The notes below the pieces were generated by a model. That model was not told where the DNA came from, did not search any database, and worked only from the letters and a program-made list of their open reading frames with translations. Below, one piece after another: positions 63,324-64,000 of a DNA stretch of 64,000 nucleotides. The first letter of the stretch is position 1, and the number at the start of each line of letters is the position of its first letter. This DNA comes from an uncultured Carboxylicivirga sp. (lineage in GTDB: Bacteria; Bacteroidota; Bacteroidia; Bacteroidales; Marinilabiliaceae), in contig NZ_OY771430.1 of the NCBI RefSeq assembly GCF_963674565.1, positions 5,828,001-5,892,000 on the forward strand. Reading direction: 5' to 3'. The position numbers and the translations under genes were made by a program.

Positions 63324-64000
63324 ATGTCTGAGAGGAACGTAAAAGAGCTGGAAAGTGAGAAAATTTCAAAACTACTTTATAAATATTTTATGCCTGCTTT
63401 TGCAGGAGTAATTATCAGTTCGCTTTATAATATAGTCGATCGTATATTCATTGGTCAGGGGGTGGGTTCATTGGCACTTTCGGGATTAAGTGCTATTTTC
63501 CCAATTATGGTTATTATGGTTGCCTTTGGAATGCTTATAGGCGTTGGTGCAGGCGTAAGGGTGTCATTTAATCTAGGGAAAAAGGATTTCGACAGGGCAG
63601 AGAAGGTGTTGGGAAATGCATTTGTGTTAATGGTAGTTGTTTCTTTATTTATTACCCTTATAGGGTTCCTTATTAAGCATCCGTTATTAACTTTCTTTGG
63701 AGTAAATGACGAGACATATGAATATGCTAACGACTATTTGGATATTATTTTATCAGGGACTGTTTTTCATATCGTTGGTTATTCGCTGAATAATCTTATA
63801 CGATCAGAAGGAAGTGCCAAAACGGCCATGTTTTCAATGCTTATTGCGGCCGGGCTTAATATTATTCTGGACCCTATCTTCATTTTCTGGTTTGATATGG
63901 GAGTGAAGGGAGCTGCTTATGCTACAGTCATTTCACAAATAGTATTGTGTTTTTGGGTGCTGGCTCATTTTCGAAGCGAAAGAGCAGTAATTCGTTTACA
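63324..64000 (+). CDS. MATE family efflux transporter (3' partial)
   Basis: The ATG at 63324 opens a frame of 225 codons that runs off the window. The N-terminal half of a MATE transporter is visible: KLLYKYFMPAFAGVIISSLYNIVDRIFIGQGVG, then GVGAGVRVSFNLGKKD, YLDIILSGTVFHIVGYSLNNLIRSEGS and LNIILDPIFIFWF, with about six membrane segments. The family exports drugs or metabolites in exchange for sodium ions or protons; substrate unknown. It is beyond the tRNA and appears to be ordinary chromosomal sequence. Confidence 0.92.
   Translation, partial: MSERNVKELESEKISKLLYKYFMPAFAGVIISSLYNIVDRIFIGQGVGSLALSGLSAIFPIMVIMVAFGMLIGVGAGVRVSFNLGKKDFDRAEKVLGNAFVLMVVVSLFITLIGFLIKHPLLTFFGVNDETYEYANDYLDIILSGTVFHIVGYSLNNLIRSEGSAKTAMFSMLIAAGLNIILDPIFIFWFDMGVKGAAYATVISQIVLCFWVLAHFRSERAVIRL

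Overview
The window comes from a member of the Bacteroidota. The evidence is four-fold: tandem SusC/SusD outer-membrane pairs, many exported enzymes with short lipoprotein signals, AT-rich DNA with TAnnTTTG-type promoter elements, and an IntDOT-type integrase. I cannot fix the genus; a marine or anaerobic polysaccharide degrader is an inference only.

About 1-56.7 kb is one very large xylan utilisation locus, almost entirely on the plus strand. It opens with the 3' part of a GH43 gene. Next is the classical xylan core (1.7-14.7 kb): xusA-xusB-xusC-xusD-xusE plus a GH10 xylanase interrupted by carbohydrate-binding modules, closed by a strong terminator. A second block (15.1-23.2 kb) has a GH115 alpha-glucuronidase, a CE20-like acetylesterase, a GPH-family sugar symporter, a second GH10 and a cytoplasmic GH43. 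A third block (23.6-35.0 kb) has GH43, GH3, GH97, GH95 and GH31, followed by a secreted DUF3237 protein and a GH29. Another SusC/SusD pair lies at 38.5-43.4 kb. The last block (44.2-56.7 kb) carries an alpha/beta-hydrolase esterase, GH8, GH9, two paralogous CE1 esterases, a type-B carboxylesterase, GH43-CBM6 and GH51.

Together these suggest a complete route for a heavily substituted, acetylated and probably feruloylated glucuronoarabinoxylan. Surface GH10 enzymes cut the chain and SusC/D proteins import the pieces. Periplasmic enzymes then remove acetyl or feruloyl groups, methylglucuronate, arabinose, alpha-xylose and alpha-galactose, L-galactose or L-fucose caps. GH8, GH3 and GH43 finish the oligosaccharides, and the symporter plus cytosolic GH43 take up and split the last short ones. 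No transcriptional regulator is encoded in the 57 kb, so control must come from outside the window.

From 57.8 kb the character changes. An isolated aldo/keto reductase resembling L-fucose/D-threo-aldose dehydrogenases is followed by a decayed mobile-element region: a frameshifted DnaC/IstB-type ATPase, a minimal nucleotidyltransferase that has lost its catalytic motifs, large inverted repeats and a 5'-truncated DUF3945 gene. An intact-looking IntDOT-type tyrosine recombinase on the minus strand follows, with GGTCTCG repeats behind its start. Beyond it are a tRNA-Arg(UCU) gene whose 3' end faces the integrase, and the first part of a MATE efflux pump gene that runs off the window.
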